NCBI RefSeq assembly: GCF_000737695.1
Contig: NZ_JPRM01000006.1
Coordinates: 345,554 to 409,553 of the forward strand
Length of the DNA stretch: 64,000 bases
Direction of reading: 5' to 3'
DNA from: Flavobacterium hydatis
GTDB taxonomy: Bacteria > Bacteroidota > Bacteroidia > Flavobacteriales > Flavobacteriaceae
The position numbers and the translations under genes were made by a program. Positions 60,979 through 64,000 of the stretch are shown piece after piece. The stretch's first letter is position 1. Each line of letters starts with the position of its first letter. The notes below the pieces were generated by a model that worked only from the letters and a program-made list of their open reading frames with translations, was not told where the DNA came from and did not search any database.

Positions 60979-62367
60979 ATGAAATACGACGTTATTGTTT
61001 TAGGAAGTGGTCCAGGCGGATATGTTACTGCCATTAGAGCATCACAATTAGGCTTTAAAGTAGCCGTAGTTGAAAAAGAAAACCTAGGTGGTGTATGCTT
61101 AAACTGGGGTTGTATTCCTACCAAAGCATTGCTTAAATCGGCTCAGGTTTTTGATTATCTAAAACACGCTTCCGATTACGGATTGACTGTTTCTGAATTC
61201 GATAAAGATTTCCCTGCGGTTGTACAACGTAGCCGTGGTGTTGCTGAAGGAATGAGCAAAGGTGTTCAATTCTTGATGAAGAAAAATAAAATTGACGTTA
61301 TAGATGGTTTTGGTAAACTTAAACCAGGAAAAAAACTTGACGTTACAGATAAAGATAATAAAGTTACAGAATATAGCGCTGACCATATTATCATCGCTAC
61401 TGGTGCTCGCTCTCGTGAGTTACCTAACTTACCTCAAGATGGAGTAAAAGTAATAGGTTACCGTCAGGCAATGACATTACCTACGCAACCAAAATCTATG
61501 ATTATTGTAGGTTCTGGAGCTATTGGAGTTGAGTTTGCACATTTTTATAACTCAATGGGAACTGAGGTTACTATTGTAGAATTTATGCCAAACGTAGTTC
61601 CTGTAGAAGACGAAGATATCTCTAAACAATTTGAGCGTTCTTTAAAGAAAGCTGGAATTAAAATCATGACTAACTCTTCTGTAGAGCGCATTGATACAAC
61701 TGGTGCTGGAGTAAAAGCATTTGTTAAAACGGCAAAAGGTGAAGAAGTTCTTGAGGCAGACATCGTTCTTTCGGCTGTTGGTATCAAAACTAACATCGAG
61801 AACATTGGTCTGGAAGAAGTTGGTATTGCTGTAGACAGAGATAAAATCTTAGTAAACGCTTACAATGCAACTAATATTCCTGGATATTATGCTATTGGAG
61901 ACGTTACTCCTGGACAAGCTTTGGCTCACGTAGCTTCGGCAGAAGGAATTAACTGTGTAGAAAAAATCGCTGGTTTACACGTAGACCCAATTGATTACGG
62001 AAACGTTCCTGGATGTACGTATGCAACTCCAGAAATTGCATCTGTAGGTTTAACTGAAAAACAAGCTAAAGAAAAAGGATACGAATTAAAAATTGGTAAA
62101 TTCCCATTCTCAGCTTCAGGAAAAGCTAAAGCTGCTGGAACTCCAGACGGTTTTGTAAAAGTAATTTTTGATGCTAAATATGGCGAATGGTTAGGATGCC
62201 ACATGATTGGTGCTGGTGTTACAGATATGATTGCTGAGGCAGTTGTAGCACGTAAACTAGAAACTACAGGTCATGAAATCTTAAAATCTATTCACCCTCA
62301 CCCAACAATGAGCGAGGCTGTTATGGAAGCTGTTGCTGATGCTTACGGCGAAGTAATTCACTTGTAA
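60979..62367 (+). CDS. lpdA: Dihydrolipoyl dehydrogenase (E3)
   Basis: FAD enzyme that reoxidises lipoamide in 2-oxoacid dehydrogenase complexes. 462 residues. FAD motif GSGPGG (9-14), redox disulfide GGVCLNWGC (Cys40-Cys45), NAD motif VGSGAIGVEFAHF, the second FAD segment GYYAIGDV, and the C-terminal catalytic HPHPTMSE (His441, Glu446). Monocistronic. Likely shared by the pyruvate (pdhB at 27213-28193) and 2-oxoglutarate complexes. Confidence 0.96.
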   Translation: MKYDVIVLGSGPGGYVTAIRASQLGFKVAVVEKENLGGVCLNWGCIPTKALLKSAQVFDYLKHASDYGLTVSEFDKDFPAVVQRSRGVAEGMSKGVQFLMKKNKIDVIDGFGKLKPGKKLDVTDKDNKVTEYSADHIIIATGARSRELPNLPQDGVKVIGYRQAMTLPTQPKSMIIVGSGAIGVEFAHFYNSMGTEVTIVEFMPNVVPVEDEDISKQFERSLKKAGIKIMTNSSVERIDTTGAGVKAFVKTAKGEEVLEADIVLSAVGIKTNIENIGLEEVGIAVDRDKILVNAYNATNIPGYYAIGDVTPGQALAHVASAEGINCVEKIAGLHVDPIDYGNVPGCTYATPEIASVGLTEKQAKEKGYELKIGKFPFSASGKAKAAGTPDGFVKVIFDAKYGEWLGCHMIGAGVTDMIAEAVVARKLETTGHEILKSIHPHPTMSEAVMEAVADAYGEVIHL

Positions 62368-62424
62368 AATACATTTGTAAAGACGCACAATAAGTCTTTA
62401 TAGATTATATATAATTTTCAATTT

Positions 62425-62464
62425 TTAAAAGTCCGATTTGTGAAAACAAGTCGGATTTTTTTGT
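62425..62464 (+). terminator. Terminator of lpdA
   Basis: AAGTCCGATTTGT, loop GAAA, ACAAGTCGGATTTTTTT with one mismatch. Nearly the same terminator sequence recurs after the next two genes. Confidence 0.8.
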
Positions 62465-62568
62465 GATAAAAACTTAAAAAAAACATCATAACGCGTAATA
62501 AAAAAACTACACTAACGTTGTGTATTAAATACTCTTTAAATTTACTTAATCTAACAAAACTCAACTAA

Positions 62569-63027
62569 ATGAAAAAGCAAATTCTAACACTGATAATGGT
62601 AGGGCTAATAATGGCGAGCTGTAAAGATAAACATGCCGAGAAACAAGAAACCATTACACCAGATACAGAAGTAATACATGACGCCCATAATTCACAAAAT
62701 TCTTTAGATTGGTCTGGAACCTACAAAGGAGTTCTTCCATGTGCCGATTGCGAAGGAATTGAACAAGAAATCACAATAAACGAAGACAAGACTTTTACCC
62801 TAAAAGAAACCTATCTGGGTAAAACAAAAGATAATAAATTTACCGAAACAGGGACTTTTACTTGGGGTAAAGACGGAAGCATAATTACAACTATTAGCGA
62901 TGATAAAAGCAGAACCATATCTTACATAGTTGGAGAGAGAACATTGACACAGCTTGATATCGATAATAAAGAGATTACAGGTCCTCTAGCTAAAAATTAT
63001 ATTCTAAAACAAGTAGAAGCTAAATAA
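62569..63027 (+). CDS. NlpE-like copper-resistance lipoprotein
   Basis: 152 residues. Lipobox IMASC at Cys18, then a His/Glu-rich linker and the NlpE N-terminal-type beta-barrel starting WSGTYKGVLPCADCEGIEQEITINEDKTF, with the CxxC pair (CADC) typical of the family. In E. coli NlpE senses surface contact and copper stress through Cpx. Here only the N-terminal domain is present and no Cpx system is seen, so the function is uncertain. Confidence 0.85.
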   Translation: MKKQILTLIMVGLIMASCKDKHAEKQETITPDTEVIHDAHNSQNSLDWSGTYKGVLPCADCEGIEQEITINEDKTFTLKETYLGKTKDNKFTETGTFTWGKDGSIITTISDDKSRTISYIVGERTLTQLDIDNKEITGPLAKNYILKQVEAK

Positions 63028-63075
63028 GCTAGTTATTTTACAAAGAATTATTAATCATACTTCTAAAATATTCAG

Positions 63076-63109
63076 AAATCCGATTTACTAAAGTAAGTCG
63101 GATTTTTTT
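63076..63109 (+). terminator. Terminator of the NlpE-like gene
   Basis: AAATCCGATTTACT, loop AA, AGTAAGTCGGATTTTTTT, second member of the TCCGATT terminator set. Confidence 0.8.
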
Positions 63110-63272
63110 GTTATTTACACATCAAAAAGTAGAAGTTTTTATTCCGATTTTATTAATTCACAACATTCACACAAAACCACTAAAATATTAACCTTTTAGT
63201 ATAAAATGAGAGGATGATTTATGATAATAAAGTGTTATTTTCGCACCACCAAATCTAACCTTCAGTACTAAT

Positions 63273-63782
63273 ATGAAAAAGACATTCTTTATTATTACAA
63301 TTACCCTATTTTCATTAAACAGTTTTTTTGCCCAAACAAAAAATGCAGTTAGTTCACCCCCAGAAGCACAGAATGTTTTTTCGAAAACTTATGATTATGT
63401 AAATGACTTCGAAAAAATATTATCTCCAAGTCAAATTACAGCTCTAAAAAATACTTTAAAATCGTGCGAGACAAGCTCTGGTCATAAAATTATTCTTGTT
63501 ACAACACCTTCCATAAAACCTTATTCTGATATTCCAGAATATTCATTAGATCTAAATACTTACTTAGCCAATAACCTAAAACTAAATACAGCCGTTTTAA
63601 TTGTTTTTAGTAAAGAATTGAGACAAATCCAGATACAAGGTAGTGACCAAGTGCGTAATACACTTAATTATGACGAAACCAAAGATATTATATCTAGCTA
63701 CGCCTTACCAGAATTTAAAAAAGGAGATTTTTATAAAGGTTTAGAAGTATCTGTATCTGAAATAATCAAAAAAATAAAATAG
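63273..63782 (+). CDS. TPM domain protein, exported
   Basis: 169 residues with a signal peptide ending SFFAQ (about 21). The TPM domain (about 45-165) shows VNDFEKILSPSQITALKNTLKSCETSSGHKIILVT and the later ELRQIQIQGSDQVRNTLNYDETKDII. The domain occurs in periplasmic or membrane proteins of Bacteroidota and in thylakoid TLP18.3, where phosphatase activity was reported. The longer C-terminal membrane part of many homologues is absent here. Role unknown. Confidence 0.85.
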   Translation: MKKTFFIITITLFSLNSFFAQTKNAVSSPPEAQNVFSKTYDYVNDFEKILSPSQITALKNTLKSCETSSGHKIILVTTPSIKPYSDIPEYSLDLNTYLANNLKLNTAVLIVFSKELRQIQIQGSDQVRNTLNYDETKDIISSYALPEFKKGDFYKGLEVSVSEIIKKIK

Positions 63783-63810
63783 CGTTTTAAACAAAATTCA
63801 AAACTATATA

Positions 63811-63845
63811 AAATCCGATTTGTGCAAACAAGTCGGATTTTTTTT
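63811..63845 (+). terminator. Terminator of the TPM gene
   Basis: AAATCCGATTTGT, loop GCAA, ACAAGTCGGATTTTTTTT, third copy of the same terminator type. Confidence 0.85.
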
Positions 63846-63847
63846 AT

Positions 63848-63939
63848 GGCGTGCCCCGCCGAAAAAGGCGGGTCAGGTTTTCGGCTTTATCTTTTGTTTT
63901 GCTCCGCCCACAAAAGGATATCGCCTCTACCCTTCACGC
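63848..63939 (-). ncRNA. Flavo-1-like dispersed structured element, copy D (variant with GC-rich outer stem)
   Basis: On the minus strand, GCGTGAAGGGTAGAGGCGATATCCTTTTG, a loop with GGGCGGAGC, CAAAACAAAAGATAAAGCCG, then CCCGCC/GGCGGG and GGCACGCC, whose ends can pair with GCGTG. The central ATCCTTTTG...CAAAAGAT core is as in copies A-C. It lies two bases after a terminator. Confidence 0.4.
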
Positions 63940-64000
63940 AAAACAATAATACAATCAAGTTTTATTTTCAATTATAAATTAATAATAAAAAAACTATATA

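Overview
The window is AT-rich chromosomal DNA from a flavobacterium, most likely Flavobacterium or a close relative. The evidence is SusC/SusD, GLPGLI, DUF5686, DUF4153, DUF4293 and DUF3667 families, an Asn/Gln-rich Rho, promoters of the Bacteroidota type (TTTG, about 19-20 bases, TAnnTTTG), and A-rich rather than Shine-Dalgarno start regions. I see no insertion sequence, prophage, CRISPR array, tRNA or rRNA.

Layout. 1-10.4 kb is a methionine/sulfur block: aspartokinase (partial) and metX behind a SAM-I riboswitch; hom and metY behind a leader-peptide attenuator; a TonB receptor behind another attenuator; and metK behind what looks like a SAM-II riboswitch with an insertion. 10.4-28.2 kb holds envelope genes (DUF4153, an exported TPR protein, a beta-barrel receptor with its GLPGLI partner, DUF5686), a deoxynucleoside kinase, membrane and soluble pyrophosphatases, a 3-methyladenine glycosylase and pyruvate dehydrogenase E1 beta. 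28.7-42 kb holds etfB and then an organosulfate locus: SusC, SusD, two formylglycine-type sulfatases, a sterol-desaturase-like membrane protein, a rhodanese-thioredoxin fusion and a YeiH-type putative sulfate exporter. 42-52 kb holds rocD with a divergent Lrp regulator, a penicillin-acylase-like enzyme, a dienelactone hydrolase, a frameshifted DUF3667 gene, an M28 peptidase and rho. 52-64 kb holds a NarL-type regulator with two tandem-duplicated histidine kinases, a phosphodiesterase, truA, an ABC exporter, lipoamide dehydrogenase, an NlpE-like lipoprotein and a TPM protein.

The most interesting signal is a set of very short leader ORFs in front of the sulfur genes, all absent from normal gene calls. 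The clearest (5362-5442) encodes 26 residues, of which 7 are Met and 6 are Cys. Its Met/Cys codons sit in the loop of a perfect 11-bp hairpin, and the sequence next to its stop codon can pair with the 5' arm of a downstream intrinsic terminator. That is a textbook translation-coupled attenuator. Related leader/terminator units precede a paralogous small protein (1649-1852) and the TonB receptor (5751-8597). A Cys-Cys mini-ORF precedes susC. The promoters of the metY leader and of susC also share a 17-base near-identical element at the predicted transcription start (16 of 17 bases). This suggests that sulfur amino-acid synthesis and organosulfate scavenging are controlled together. Riboswitches (SAM-I, SAM-II), leader-peptide attenuation and a probable operator thus appear to be layered on one pathway.
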